Positions 8,455 through 17,447 are shown, counted from the stretch's first letter. The stretch is DNA of 64,000 nucleotides from Gemmatimonadota bacterium (GCA_009841165.1 VXMI01000114.1:1-64000), one strand, 5' to 3'. Numbers and translations: made by a program. The notes: generated by a model from the letters alone, not told the origin.

Positions 8455-9276
8455 GTGCGCTTTTCAGTACTGGCCAGCGGCAGCCGTGGCAATGCGACCC
8501 TGGTTTGCACGGAGTCTACGCGGATCCTGGTCGATGCCGGACTCAGCGGCCGTGAGCTGGGCAGACGGTTAAACCTGCTCGGGGTGACCCCGGACAGTCT
8601 CTCCGCGATCCTGATCACACATGAGCACGGCGACCACACCCGGGGAGCCGGCGTGTTTGCGCGGGCCCACGGCACCCCGCTGTACATGACTGCAGGAACA
8701 AGGCACGCCTACCGCAAATCGCTGCGGGGCAACGAAACAGTCCACGTCTACCGACCCGGCTACCAACTCGCTCTCGGTGACCTCCGAATTGATCCGTTCA
8801 TCACCGTTCACGACGCAGCCGATCCTGTCGCGGTCGCCGTCGCCGACGCTTTGACCGGCTTGCGTCTGGGCATCGCGACGGACCTGGGTAAGCCCACCAC
8901 CCAGGTCAGACATGCATTGAGGGGCTGCGATGCCCTGGTGATCGAGTCGAATCACGACGAGGCGATGCTCTGGCAAGCCGACTACCCGTTGTCGGTCAAG
9001 TCCAGAATCGCTTCCAGCCACGGCCACCTTTCCAACCGGGCCGCAGCCGCCTTTGCAAGTCAACTGACAAGCTCCCGCCTCTCGGTCGTAGTACTGGCCC
9101 ATCTCTCGGAGGAAACGAACACGCCGGAGCTGGCGAGGTCCGTCATGTCGCGGGCCCTGCGGCGACAGGGGTTCGCCGGTGAGGTCCTTGTGGCCGGAAT
9201 GGAGGAGCCTACCCCGCTCCTCGACCTTGTTGAGTTGCGGAGGCGTGCCGCGCCTGCCCAGCTATCGCTCTTCTGA
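8455..9276 (+). CDS. MBL-fold metallo-hydrolase, YycJ/WalJ-like
   Basis: Metallo-beta-lactamase-fold hydrolase of 273 residues. The N-terminus FSVLASGSRGNATLV and the metal site ITHEHGDHTRG (HxHxDH) are typical of the YycJ/WalJ group, proposed in other bacteria to be a 5'-3' DNA exonuclease linked to repair or cell-wall signalling. Further metal ligands are offered by the downstream FITVHDAADP and SSHGHLSN segments. GTG at 8455 starts three bases after the previous stop and is directly followed by the conserved strand. No other start fits as well. It ends two bases before the stop of the convergent rseP gene. The substrate is not known. Confidence 0.85.
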   Translation: MRFSVLASGSRGNATLVCTESTRILVDAGLSGRELGRRLNLLGVTPDSLSAILITHEHGDHTRGAGVFARAHGTPLYMTAGTRHAYRKSLRGNETVHVYRPGYQLALGDLRIDPFITVHDAADPVAVAVADALTGLRLGIATDLGKPTTQVRHALRGCDALVIESNHDEAMLWQADYPLSVKSRIASSHGHLSNRAAAAFASQLTSSRLSVVVLAHLSEETNTPELARSVMSRALRRQGFAGEVLVAGMEEPTPLLDLVELRRRAAPAQLSLF

Positions 9277-9278
9277 GG

Positions 9279-10616
9279 TTACAGCCCCAGAAAGCGCAGC
9301 AGGTCGTTGCCGAGCGCCCACACCATGATTCCCAGGACGACCCACACACCGACCTTGCTCCAGCGGATTCGCTGTTTGACCGACAGCTTCTCGCCTCGGA
9401 CGAGTTCGATCCCCAGAAACACCATGTGTCCCCCATCCAGCACCGGTATGGGGAGCATGTTCAGGATCGCCAGGTTTACGCTGAAGAGAGCCATGAAGCG
9501 CAGGAACGTCGCAACCCCCTGCGACGCTGCCTCCCCTGACGCCACGGCGATGGTCCCGATGGAGCCCACGTCGCGGGGAGAGACGCTTCCGGTGACGAGA
9601 TCACCCAGGAAGCCCAGGATCAATCGCGTGATCCCGACGGTTTCGTCCCAGCCGGCAGCGACGGCCTGCCCCGGGCGCACCGGAACCGCGACCTCAGGCA
9701 GCGTCTGCACGACGCCCAACCTGCCGCGCTCCTCTTCTCCATCACCAACAGATTCCAGCTCCACCGCCCGGACGAGGGGAGTCTCGCCTCGCAGCACACC
9801 GATCTCCACCCGTTCTCCTGGCCGTGCGCCGATCTCCCTTACCATCTCCGCCCAGTTCGCGACGGGCACACCCGCGACACTCGTCACCCTGTCTCCCGCC
9901 TCCATCGACGCATCGGCCGCCGGAGTCCCCGGTTCGACGCGACCCACAACCGCATCGATCCAGTATTGGAGAGCGCCTGCGAGGGCGAGCCGCGCGTCGG
10001 GATCCTCGGGTATCCGGATCTCGAAGCGGGCGGAGGGATCGACGGTCTCGACCGTCAACGGACCGGGGACTGCGTCGACAAGACCACGCCGCACGTCGCC
10101 CCACAGTTCGGGCACGACCGGCCCGACGCCCACGATCTCGGCCCCCGGGGTCAACCCCGCCAGTGCCTCCGTTCCGGCCGGCAGAGAAGTCTCGTCCACC
10201 GCCATCACCCGGGTCGTGGCCATGTCCCGGTAGCCCCAGAAGGCGGCGACGGAGGTGTAGAGGACGAATGCGAAGAGCATGTTCATGGCGACCCCGGCCG
10301 AGATGACGAAGGCACGGGCCCAGATGGGGCGTCCGTCGAAATCTCCCTCCCGGGGCCTCCTCGGAGCATCCCCGCGGCCACCCTCGAGGTGCTCCATTAC
10401 TTCGTCCTCCATCCCCTGCATCTTCACGTAGCCACCCAGGGGAATGGCCGCCAGGACGTATTCGGTGCCTCCGCGCTCAAATCCCCAAATCCGGGGTCCC
10501 AGCCCGATCGAAAAGCGCTCTACTCCCACGCCCACGGCCTTGGCCGCCCAGAAATGACCCAGTTCATGAACGAAGATGAGGACGCCGAGCAGAACGATCG
10601 TCGCCAATATCGTCAT
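9279..10616 (-). CDS. rseP: Site-2 intramembrane zinc metalloprotease RseP
   Basis: Membrane-embedded protease that cleaves anti-sigma factors and other membrane substrates after a first cut on the periplasmic side. The zinc motif HELGH is at residues 17-21 in the first membrane helix, the C-terminal motif NMLPIPVLDGGHMVF provides the third ligand (Asp) near residue 400, and two PDZ-like regions lie between (about 120-320). The 445 residues match the usual length. It is the last gene of the superoperon, 29 bases after dxr; the order cdsA-dxr-rseP is conserved in many bacteria. No anti-sigma gene is present here to name the substrate. Confidence 0.93.
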   Translation of the reverse strand: MTILATIVLLGVLIFVHELGHFWAAKAVGVGVERFSIGLGPRIWGFERGGTEYVLAAIPLGGYVKMQGMEDEVMEHLEGGRGDAPRRPREGDFDGRPIWARAFVISAGVAMNMLFAFVLYTSVAAFWGYRDMATTRVMAVDETSLPAGTEALAGLTPGAEIVGVGPVVPELWGDVRRGLVDAVPGPLTVETVDPSARFEIRIPEDPDARLALAGALQYWIDAVVGRVEPGTPAADASMEAGDRVTSVAGVPVANWAEMVREIGARPGERVEIGVLRGETPLVRAVELESVGDGEEERGRLGVVQTLPEVAVPVRPGQAVAAGWDETVGITRLILGFLGDLVTGSVSPRDVGSIGTIAVASGEAASQGVATFLRFMALFSVNLAILNMLPIPVLDGGHMVFLGIELVRGEKLSVKQRIRWSKVGVWVVLGIMVWALGNDLLRFLGL

Positions 10617-10645
10617 CTATCCCTTCCTTGCTTCCGTGCTTGCGA

Positions 10646-11806
10646 TCACGCCCCTCCGGCAGCGGCAATCTCCGCTTCAGCCAGTCGCCTGGCGTCGTGG
10701 TCTACCTCCACCACCTGCTCGAGGGAGCGTGCGTTCCGCCCCTCGAGGCCGCGCAGCACCGCCGCGACCACGTCGGCCATTCCGGTGAAGGTAACCCTCC
10801 CGTCCAGAAACGCGGTCACGGCCGCCTCGTTGGCCGCGTTGAACACCGCCGGCGCGGCACCGCCGGCCCGGCCCGCGGCTACTCCGAGCGCGAAGAGCGG
10901 GAAGCGTTCCTCGTCGACGGATTCGAACGCGAGCGGCGAGCATCGTACCGGATCGAAGGTGCACAGTTTCTCATCCGGAGGCCGGCGCGGCCAGGTCAGT
11001 GCGTGGAGGATGGGGAGTTCCATGGTGGGCTCACCCATCTGGGCGAGCACCGAACCATCCACGAACTCGACAAGGGAATGGACGATCGAAGTGGGGTGCA
11101 CGACGACGTCGATGCGGTCGTAGGGAAGCCCGTAGAGGAAGTGTGCCTCGATCACCTCCAGCGCCTTGTTCGCAAGGGTGGCGGAATCGATCGTGATCTT
11201 GGACCCCATGTTCCAGGTTGGGTGCCGCAGTGCCATCCCGGCCGTGACCCGTTCCAGTTCGGCCATGCCGGTCTTGCGGAACGGACCGCCGCTGGCGGTC
11301 AGGATGATGCGCCGCACTTCGGGACGGCTGCCCCCCCCCATACACTGCAGGATCGCCGAATGTTCGCTGTCGACGGGCACCAGTTCACCGCCGCCGCGCC
11401 GCCCGGCTTCGAGAACCAGTTCCCCCGCCGCGACAAGCGACTCCTTGTTGGCCAGCGCACAGCGCTTTCCGGCCTCGAGGGCGGTGATCGTCGCTCGGAG
11501 GCCGGCGGCGCCCACCACCGCATTGAGCACGACATCGGCCTGCGGAAGGCGAGCCAGCTCCGTCACGGCTTCCGGCCCCGCCTGCCAGCCCGCGGTCACC
11601 AGATCAGGTCTGTCGTCGAGTGCCGCCGGGTCCGCCAGCGCAATTCCGTCCGGCGTGAACTCACGCGAGACTGCTTCGAGCGCGGTAACCGACCGGCGCG
11701 CCGAAAGGCCGACGATCCGGAAAAGCGCCGGGTGCCGCCGTATCACCTCGAGGGCGGACCGTCCGACCGACCCCGTCGCGCCCAGGACCACGATGCGTTT
11801 CACCAC
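10646..11806 (-). CDS. dxr: 1-deoxy-D-xylulose 5-phosphate reductoisomerase
   Basis: Second enzyme of the methylerythritol phosphate route to isoprenoids: converts DXP to MEP with NADPH. The 386-residue protein opens with the NADPH-binding KRIVVLGATGSVGRSALEVI; metal and substrate motifs follow (LANKESLVAAGEL, PVDSEHSAI, ILTASGGPF). The start overlaps the cdsA stop by seven bases, so the two are coupled. It sits with uppS and cdsA, consistent with joint supply of undecaprenyl and phospholipid precursors. Confidence 0.96.
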   Translation of the reverse strand: MVKRIVVLGATGSVGRSALEVIRRHPALFRIVGLSARRSVTALEAVSREFTPDGIALADPAALDDRPDLVTAGWQAGPEAVTELARLPQADVVLNAVVGAAGLRATITALEAGKRCALANKESLVAAGELVLEAGRRGGGELVPVDSEHSAILQCMGGGSRPEVRRIILTASGGPFRKTGMAELERVTAGMALRHPTWNMGSKITIDSATLANKALEVIEAHFLYGLPYDRIDVVVHPTSIVHSLVEFVDGSVLAQMGEPTMELPILHALTWPRRPPDEKLCTFDPVRCSPLAFESVDEERFPLFALGVAAGRAGGAAPAVFNAANEAAVTAFLDGRVTFTGMADVVAAVLRGLEGRNARSLEQVVEVDHDARRLAEAEIAAAGGA

Positions 11807-12672
11807 AGGATCCCGCTCATCACAATGAGTCCATAGGCCAGGGGAATCGTGAAGAACAGAGCGTCGAAACGGTCGAGCATTCCGCCGTGCCCGGGCAGGA
11901 TGCTCCCCGAGTCCTTCACCCCCGCCTCCCGTTTCAGGCGGGATTCGGCGAGATCGCCGAGCTGGCCCGCAATGCCCAGCAGGAGTCCAATCAGTGCGCC
12001 GGTGGCGGGTACAATGGGGAAACCGGGGTAGTCGTCGAGCAGGAACCCGAGCGCGAAGCCCATCACCGCGGCTCCCATCAGACCGGCGATACTACCCTCC
12101 ACGGTCTTTCCCGGGCTGACGTGGGGAGCAAGCCTTCTGCGGCCGAGCGTCTTCCCCGCGAAATAGGCGCAGGTGTCCGACGCCCATGTGACCAGCACGG
12201 GGAGCAGCAGGAGAATGAACCCCTCCGACGGCTGTGCCGGGGATGTCCCCCTGACCTCGGGCAGATTGCGGATGAAGATGCCGAAGGAGAGGGTCCCTCC
12301 CGTGTAGAGCGCCCCGGAAACCGTCGCCGCGGACGAAAGAAGCGCCTGCTGGACGCGCTTGTCGAAGACCGCAGCGGCGAGGCTCGCGAGACCAAGGAGC
12401 AACAGCAACGCAAGCGCGTGGTCGGACCACCGCCGAAAGTCGGTTTCAACGGCCGCCAACACGACCAGGAGCACGGACGCGGGAATCCCGAGCCACCGGA
12501 AGGGACGGCCGCCCGGATCGGAGCTGAGGTTGTAGAACTCCCGGGCCGCGAGCGCGGCAACGCCGGACAGCATCACCGCAAGAGCCCAACCCCCGAAGTA
12601 CATCGCAGCGAGGGCGAGGGGGATCCCGCATGCGGCCACCAGGAAGCGAGCGCGGAGTTCCGGCGAAATCAC
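11800..12672 (-). CDS. cdsA: Phosphatidate cytidylyltransferase
   Basis: Integral membrane enzyme making CDP-diacylglycerol from phosphatidic acid and CTP, the branch point of phospholipid synthesis. The 290 residues contain about seven to eight hydrophobic segments; the CdsA signature lies at the C-terminus (DSGSILPGHGGMLDRFDALFF), and a conserved SDTCAYFAGKTLGRR region near residues 165-180 carries polar active-site residues. ATG 12672 begins MISPELRARFLVA, which is followed at once by the first membrane helix. It lies 37 bases after uppS. Confidence 0.94.
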   Translation of the reverse strand: MISPELRARFLVAACGIPLALAAMYFGGWALAVMLSGVAALAAREFYNLSSDPGGRPFRWLGIPASVLLVVLAAVETDFRRWSDHALALLLLLGLASLAAAVFDKRVQQALLSSAATVSGALYTGGTLSFGIFIRNLPEVRGTSPAQPSEGFILLLLPVLVTWASDTCAYFAGKTLGRRRLAPHVSPGKTVEGSIAGLMGAAVMGFALGFLLDDYPGFPIVPATGALIGLLLGIAGQLGDLAESRLKREAGVKDSGSILPGHGGMLDRFDALFFTIPLAYGLIVMSGILW

Positions 12673-12709
12673 GAGCTGAACCCCGCCTCTCGGCGCGCCA
12701 ACACTACTG

Positions 12710-13423
12710 TCATCCCGTCACGATCCGGCCGAAGCGGCGGTCGCGACGCTGGTAGTCGAGTATGGCGGCAAACAGGTCTTCACGCGTGAAGTCCGGCCAG
12801 TACACGGATGTGATGTACAGTTCAGAGTACGCGAGTTGCCAGAGCATGAAATTGCTGATCCGGAATTCGCCGGAAGTCCGGATCAGAAGGTCCGGATCCG
12901 GCAGATCGCCGGTGTAGAGCGCGCTGGCCACGGTGTCCGTGTCGATCTGTTCCGGATCGAGGACACCGTCCTTCGCCTGCACAGCCAGTTCGCGGGCCGC
13001 GCGAGCGATCTCTTCGCGGGCCCCATAGGAAACCAGAAGATTGAGCAGCAGTCTGCTTCCGCCGCGCGTGGCGTCCATGATGCGCCTCACTGCCGCACGC
13101 GATGATCCGTCCAGACGATCGAGTTCACCCAGGACCCTGACTGCCACACCTTCACGAACCAGGTTGTCGCGCTCGCTCCTTGCGAAAGTCTGCAGCACAC
13201 CCATGAGAGCCTCGATCTCGTCGTTGGGACGCTTCCAGTTCTCCGTCGAGAAAGCGAACAGCGTCAGGATTTCGACTCCCGTCGCGCAAGCACCCTCAAC
13301 CGTCTCACGAACCGCCTTCATCCCCTCGAGGTGTCCCGCGTGTCGCGGCAGACCCCTGTGTCGTGCCCAACGACCGTTTCCGTCCATGATCACGGCCACA
13401 TGGCGGGGGACACTGCCGTTCAC
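12710..13423 (-). CDS. uppS: Isoprenyl transferase (undecaprenyl diphosphate synthase)
   Basis: Cis-prenyltransferase that extends farnesyl diphosphate with isopentenyl units to make the lipid carrier for peptidoglycan and glycans. The N-terminal signature HVAVIMDGNGRWARHRG contains the catalytic Asp14; later family motifs are FSTENWKRP and the C-terminal DLLIRTSGEFRISNFMLWQLAYSELYI. GTG start at 13423 gives 237 residues, the normal length. The gene is 23 bases after frr. Confidence 0.96.
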   Translation of the reverse strand: MNGSVPRHVAVIMDGNGRWARHRGLPRHAGHLEGMKAVRETVEGACATGVEILTLFAFSTENWKRPNDEIEALMGVLQTFARSERDNLVREGVAVRVLGELDRLDGSSRAAVRRIMDATRGGSRLLLNLLVSYGAREEIARAARELAVQAKDGVLDPEQIDTDTVASALYTGDLPDPDLLIRTSGEFRISNFMLWQLAYSELYITSVYWPDFTREDLFAAILDYQRRDRRFGRIVTG

Positions 13424-13446
13424 CCTGATCCGGTCCAGTCGATCCT

Positions 13447-13998
13447 TCAGATCGCCATCACCTCCTTCTCCTTCTCGGCGAGGGCGGTGTCGATCCTTCC
13501 GCCGAATTCCTCGGTGAGCTTCTGGACTTCGGCCATGAGCCGATGCGCTTCGTCTTCGCCCGTCTCGTGGGCCTTGAGGCGCTTCTTGACCTCGTCATTC
13601 CCTGCCTGGCGAGCGTGCCGCACCGAAATCCGGCCCTCTTCGGCCATCCGGTGGAGCAGGCGCACGTACTGCCTCCTCCTTTCTTCGCTGAGAGGAGGTA
13701 CGGGCACGCGAATGATGGACCCGTCGTTGGACGGGTTCAGTCCCAGGTTCGCGGTCAGGATCGCCTTCTCCACTTCGGACAGCAGAGACGGGTCAAAGGG
13801 TTGGACCACCAGGAGCGAGGGGTCGGGAGCGGATACGGTTGCAACCTGATTCAAGGGCATCTGACCCCCGTAGGCGCTGACCCGGACGGAATCGAGAAGC
13901 GCTGGGACCGCCTTGCCGGTTCGAACCGTGGCGAACTCGCGGCGCACCGCTGCCAGGGCATTCTCCATCCTGTCTCTTGTATCGTCGATGACCGGCAA
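13447..13998 (-). CDS. frr: Ribosome recycling factor
   Basis: Releases ribosomes from mRNA after termination together with EF-G. Conserved segments include VRTGKAVPALLD, EKAILTANLGLNPSNDGSIIRVPVPPLSEERRRQ and the C-terminal two-helix bundle. The frame remains open to 14259, but the extra N-terminal residues are unlike RRF and overlap pyrH. A TTG at 13998 gives 183 residues, the family length, and has a strong GAGGAGGA ribosome-binding sequence just upstream, so TTG is chosen as the start. Confidence 0.93.
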   Translation of the reverse strand: MPVIDDTRDRMENALAAVRREFATVRTGKAVPALLDSVRVSAYGGQMPLNQVATVSAPDPSLLVVQPFDPSLLSEVEKAILTANLGLNPSNDGSIIRVPVPPLSEERRRQYVRLLHRMAEEGRISVRHARQAGNDEVKKRLKAHETGEDEAHRLMAEVQKLTEEFGGRIDTALAEKEKEVMAI

Positions 13999-14041
13999 GA
14001 CGTCCTCCTCTCGAAATCGGTATTCTGTGAGCGAAACCTCG

Positions 14042-14779
14042 CTAGGAGACCAGCGTTCCCACCCTCTCGCCATGGATCGCCCGACGCACGGCGCCCTGGT
14101 CGTCAAGATTGAGCACGATAATAGGCAGATCGTTGTCCCTGCAAAGGGACACGGCCGCCGTGTCCATGATGCGCAGGTCGCGGGCAACCACCTCGTGAAA
14201 CGAAATGTGCGGGATGAACTCGGCGTTCGGATCGCTCTCGGGGTCGGCCGTGAAGACACCGCGCACCTTGGTCGCCTTTATGACGATGTCCGCATTCATT
14301 TCAATGGCCCTGAGCACCGCAGCCGTATCGGTCGAGAAGTAGGGGTTGCCGGTTCCGCCGGCAAAGATCACGACCCTGCCCTTTTCGAGATGCCGTACGG
14401 CTCTGCGGCGGATATACGGTTCGGCGAGCTGGGGCATGCGAATCGCGGTCATCACCCGCGTATCGACACCCTTTCGTTCCAGCAGATCCTGGATCGCCAG
14501 CGCGTTCATGATCGTGGCCAGCATGCCCATGTAGTCGGCGGATACCCGGTCCATGCCCCGCTGGCTGGCGATGGCTCCTCGAACGATGTTGCCACCACCT
14601 ATGACCAGCCCCAGTGCCACGCCCAGCTTGTGTATGTTCCGTATCTCGTTGGTGAGCCCATCCACAACCTGCGGATCGATCCCGAATCCCTTCTCTCCCG
14701 CTAGCGCCTCGCCCGACAGTTTGAGAAGGACGCGACCGTACCCGGTGCTCCTCTTCCCGCTCATGCCAGGGACCGTCAC
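14042..14779 (-). CDS. pyrH: UMP kinase
   Basis: Hexameric bacterial UMP kinase of the amino-acid kinase fold, converting UMP to UDP. Motifs seen: GRVLLKLSGEAL (residues about 15-26), the glycine loop VIGGGNIVRG, DYMGMLATIMNALA, and the FAGGTGNPYFSTDTAA segment. GTG 14779 overlaps the tsf stop as GTGA; an ATG five codons later (14764, MSGKRS) is an alternative start. The tsf-pyrH-frr order is widely conserved. Confidence 0.96.
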   Translation of the reverse strand: MTVPGMSGKRSTGYGRVLLKLSGEALAGEKGFGIDPQVVDGLTNEIRNIHKLGVALGLVIGGGNIVRGAIASQRGMDRVSADYMGMLATIMNALAIQDLLERKGVDTRVMTAIRMPQLAEPYIRRRAVRHLEKGRVVIFAGGTGNPYFSTDTAAVLRAIEMNADIVIKATKVRGVFTADPESDPNAEFIPHISFHEVVARDLRIMDTAAVSLCRDNDLPIIVLNLDDQGAVRRAIHGERVGTLVS

Positions 14780-15369
14780 CCACCCACCTGGAACCTGGAG
14801 AACCGGGCCACCCTGATCTTCTCGCCGGTCCGCGCCGAGACTTCGGTGATCAGCTCCCCCACCGTCCGGTCGGGGTCCTTGATGTAGGCCTGCTCGACGA
14901 GAACCCGTTCCCTGAAGAACTTCGCGAGCTTCCCCTGGACTATCCTGTCCCGGATGTGTTCCGGCTTCCCGTCGCGCGTCACCTGTTCCGCGAAGATTGC
15001 CCTTTCCCGATCAACCAGGGCGGGATCGATGTCTCGGGCCTCCACCGCGAGAGGGTCGGCAGCGGCCACATGCATGGCAACATCCCTGGCCAGGGCCCGG
15101 AAATGATCCGTGTTGGCCACGAAATCGGTCTCGCAGTTCAACTCGACGAGAACGCCGATGCGTCCTCCGTGGTGAATGTAGCTCGCCACGGTACCCTCGT
15201 TGGCCGACCGCCCGGCCCTCTTGGCCGCCTTGGCCTCTCCCTTGCTGCGAAGGAGATCGATCGCCGCTTCCGTATCGCCATCGGTCTCCTGGAGCGCTTT
15301 CTTGCAGTCCATCATCCCCGCTCCGGTCCTGTCGCGGAGTTCCTTTACCTGTTTCGCACTGATCTTCAT
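14776..15369 (-). CDS. tsf: Elongation factor Ts, short form
   Basis: Guanine nucleotide exchange factor for EF-Tu. It has the N-terminal UBA-like domain (VKELRDRTGAGMMDCKKALQETDGD), the VASYIHHGGRIGVLVELNCETDFVA core, and the TVGELITEVSARTGEKI end. At 197 residues it lacks part of the C-terminal module of the longer E. coli protein and resembles the short form of Thermus. It starts 136 bases after rpsB, the longest gap inside the superoperon, so a second promoter there is possible but I could not recognise one. Confidence 0.96.
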   Translation of the reverse strand: MKISAKQVKELRDRTGAGMMDCKKALQETDGDTEAAIDLLRSKGEAKAAKRAGRSANEGTVASYIHHGGRIGVLVELNCETDFVANTDHFRALARDVAMHVAAADPLAVEARDIDPALVDRERAIFAEQVTRDGKPEHIRDRIVQGKLAKFFRERVLVEQAYIKDPDRTVGELITEVSARTGEKIRVARFSRFQVGG

Positions 15370-15505
15370 CGTGAACCGTTCTTCAGACGTGGTCTATCCC
15401 TTGCTGCCCACCCGGCACGAATTCCGGAGAGGGGCACGCTGCGACCGGAGGCCTCCCATTGCCGACGGTCGCCTTCCGGGCACATGGGCGTCGGTGCCCG
15501 AGCCG

Positions 15506-16483
15506 TCAGTCAGACGGGGGCGTCGGCTCGGGCGAGGAGACCCCGGCACCTTGACCGGCGGATCGCTCTCCACGCGGAGGGGAGGACCTGCGTCGCTTCT
15601 GCCGGGTTCCCTTCGCCGCGGAGTCGTCGCCGTCGCCAACCTTCCTGACCTGCGCGATCGCCTCGGGCCGGGGTCTCCGTCGCCGGGGCCGCGGCCGCAT
15701 TTGACTGGTATCCGCTGACTTTTCACCGGTCTCCGTAGAGTAGGTGGTGACCTCCATCTCGGCCTGTCGCCGCAGTTGATCGTCCGGAACCTCACGGCGC
15801 GCGATCGCTATGCAATCGGCTATCTGCGACGCGATCAGGCTGACCGAACGGATCGCGTCGTCGTTGCCTGGGATCGGGTAGTCGATCAGGGATGGATCCA
15901 CGTTGGTATCGGCGATGGCTATGACGGGAATGCCGAGCCTGTGCGCCTCGCGGACCCCGATGATCTCCCGACGGGCATCCACCACGAAGATTGCGCCAGG
16001 CAGGCGGGTCATCTCCCGCACACCATGGAAGTACTTCTCCAGCTTTGCCCGCTCGCGCTCGAGGAGCAACCGCTCCTTCTTGGTGTAGAACTCGAAGGCG
16101 TTCTCTTCCTGTCCGCGCTCGAGTTCCTTGAGTCGCCGAATCTGTCGGCGAATCGTCTGGAAGTTGGTGAGCATTCCGCCCAGCCAGCGCTCCGTCACGA
16201 AGTGGGCGCCGCATCGCACCGCCTCTTCCTCGATAATGCTCTTCAACTGCCGCTTGGTGGAGAGGAAGAGGACGTTCTCTCCCTTGAGGACGATCCGCCG
16301 AACCGCATCCCGGGCCCGCTCGAGCCGATCGAGGGTCTTGCGCAGGTCGATGATGTGGATCCCATTGCGTTCGCCGAAGATGAACGGGCGCATCCTCGGG
16401 TTCCATCGCCTTGTCTGGTGTCCAAAGTGGACGCCGGCGTCGAGCAATTCCTGCAGCCCGACCTCGTTCAACGCTTGATTCAT
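15506..16483 (-). CDS. rpsB: 30S ribosomal protein S2 with an extended basic tail
   Basis: Small-subunit protein S2, needed for S1 binding and 30S function. The conserved body covers residues 1 to about 235 ([80 protein letters not shown]). After this it continues for about 90 residues that S2 normally lacks: a low-complexity tail rich in Arg, Pro, Ser and Gly with clusters such as [11 protein letters not shown] and [10 protein letters not shown]. The tail is in frame with the body and has no stop. It lies 11 bases after rpsI. Confidence 0.95.
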   Translation of the reverse strand: MNQALNEVGLQELLDAGVHFGHQTRRWNPRMRPFIFGERNGIHIIDLRKTLDRLERARDAVRRIVLKGENVLFLSTKRQLKSIIEEEAVRCGAHFVTERWLGGMLTNFQTIRRQIRRLKELERGQEENAFEFYTKKERLLLERERAKLEKYFHGVREMTRLPGAIFVVDARREIIGVREAHRLGIPVIAIADTNVDPSLIDYPIPGNDDAIRSVSLIASQIADCIAIARREVPDDQLRRQAEMEVTTYSTETGEKSADTSQMRPRPRRRRPRPEAIAQVRKVGDGDDSAAKGTRQKRRRSSPPRGERSAGQGAGVSSPEPTPPSD

Positions 16484-16494
16484 GGAAGTCGGTT

Positions 16495-16890
16495 CTATCT
16501 CTTGCTGAACTGGAAGCGTTTCCGCGCCTTGGGTCGACCCGGCTTCTTGCGCTCGACCTTGCGGGCATCCCGCGTGAGCATCCCGCCCTGCCTCAGAGGC
16601 ACGCGGGCGTCCTCGTCATGGGCGGCGAGCGCCCTGGCGAGCCCCAACCTGATCGCGTCGGCCTGACCGGTGAGTCCTCCGCCCATCACACGGACCTGGA
16701 TGTCGAAGACCCCTTCGGAATCGGCCACGCGCAGCGGATCTTCAACCCGGACGCGGTGCGCGGGTCTGGGGAAATAGTCGTCCAGCGGGCGCCCGTTTAT
16801 AGACCAGCGACCGCCGCCGGGTCTGAGGATGACGCGGGCGACGCTGGTCTTGCGACGTCCGACCGTCTGAATGGGCTCTTGACCGGCCAT
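16495..16890 (-). CDS. rpsI: 30S ribosomal protein S9
   Basis: Small-subunit head protein whose C-terminal basic tail reaches the P-site tRNA. Motifs: [12 protein letters not shown] at the N-terminus, [21 protein letters not shown], and the C-terminal [22 protein letters not shown] with the expected final basic residues. ATG 16890 gives 131 residues; the frame extends upstream but into rplM. It is 16 bases after rplM. Confidence 0.97.
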   Translation of the reverse strand: MAGQEPIQTVGRRKTSVARVILRPGGGRWSINGRPLDDYFPRPAHRVRVEDPLRVADSEGVFDIQVRVMGGGLTGQADAIRLGLARALAAHDEDARVPLRQGGMLTRDARKVERKKPGRPKARKRFQFSKR

Positions 16891-16906
16891 GCAGTCCTCT
16901 CGCGGG

Positions 16907-17338
16907 TCAGATCTCCAGAGCCCGGGGGCTCTGGCCCTGATGTGGATGGGTTGCGCCCCGATAAACCCGGAGCTTCTTTCGCATTCTCCGCCCAAGCTTG
17001 TTCTTGGGGAGCATCCCGCGTACCGCCAGTTCGACGACACGCTCGGGGAACCTGTCAAGCATCGTCTTGAACGGGATGTGCTTGTCGCCTCCCATGAACC
17101 CGGAATGACGGAAATAGGTCTTCTGTTCGGCCTTGCGGCCCGTAAGGCGGACCTTCGACGAATTGATGACGATCACGTGATCGCCGGTGTCGAGGTGGGG
17201 AGTGTACATGGGTTTGTGTTTGCCGCGCAGGATGCGGGCGATCTCCGAGGCCAACCTTCCCAACGGTTGTCCCTCGGCGTCCACGATCCACCACACACGG
17301 TGGATTTCGGCTGTTTTCGGTGTGATGGTTCTGGTCAC
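16907..17338 (-). CDS. rplM: 50S ribosomal protein L13
   Basis: Large-subunit assembly protein. Motifs: WWIVDAEGQPLGRLAS, GDHVIVINSSKVRLTGRKAEQKTYFRHSG and the basic 'GMLPKNKLGRRMRKKLRVYRG' region. GTG 17338 is chosen rather than the upstream in-frame ATG (17410) because it yields the normal 143 residues and has AAGGGG five bases before it (17344-17349). The first gene of the superoperon, with promoter and leader hairpin directly upstream. Confidence 0.96.
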   Translation of the reverse strand: MTRTITPKTAEIHRVWWIVDAEGQPLGRLASEIARILRGKHKPMYTPHLDTGDHVIVINSSKVRLTGRKAEQKTYFRHSGFMGGDKHIPFKTMLDRFPERVVELAVRGMLPKNKLGRRMRKKLRVYRGATHPHQGQSPRALEI

Positions 17339-17357
17339 TCGATCCCCTTCGGCGAAA

Positions 17358-17400
17358 CGAAGCCGCCCCCGGCAGCCACTGGACACGGGGTGCGGCTTCG
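17358..17400 (-). promoter_or_regulatory. Hairpin leader upstream of rplM
   Basis: The arms CGAAGCCGC (17358-17366) and GCGGCTTCG (17392-17400) are perfectly complementary, and inside them CCCC (17367-17370) pairs with GGGG (17387-17390), with one unpaired base at 17391 and a 16-base loop. This gives a 13-bp GC-rich stem filling most of the predicted 74-base rplM leader and ending eight bases before the Shine-Dalgarno sequence. Such a structure could bind L13 for feedback control, as known for L13 leaders in other bacteria; that role is inferred. Confidence 0.55.
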
Positions 17401-17418
17401 GAATGTCCACAGCATTGA

Positions 17419-17447
17419 ATCATATTCGGCTGGCGTTCTGGTGTCAA
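17419..17447 (-). promoter_or_regulatory. Near-consensus sigma-70 promoter of the rplM superoperon
   Basis: Reading leftward, TTGACA (17447-17442), a 17-base spacer and TATGAT (17424-17419) form an almost ideal housekeeping promoter. The transcription start is expected near 17412, about 74 bases before the rplM GTG. Confidence 0.8.
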
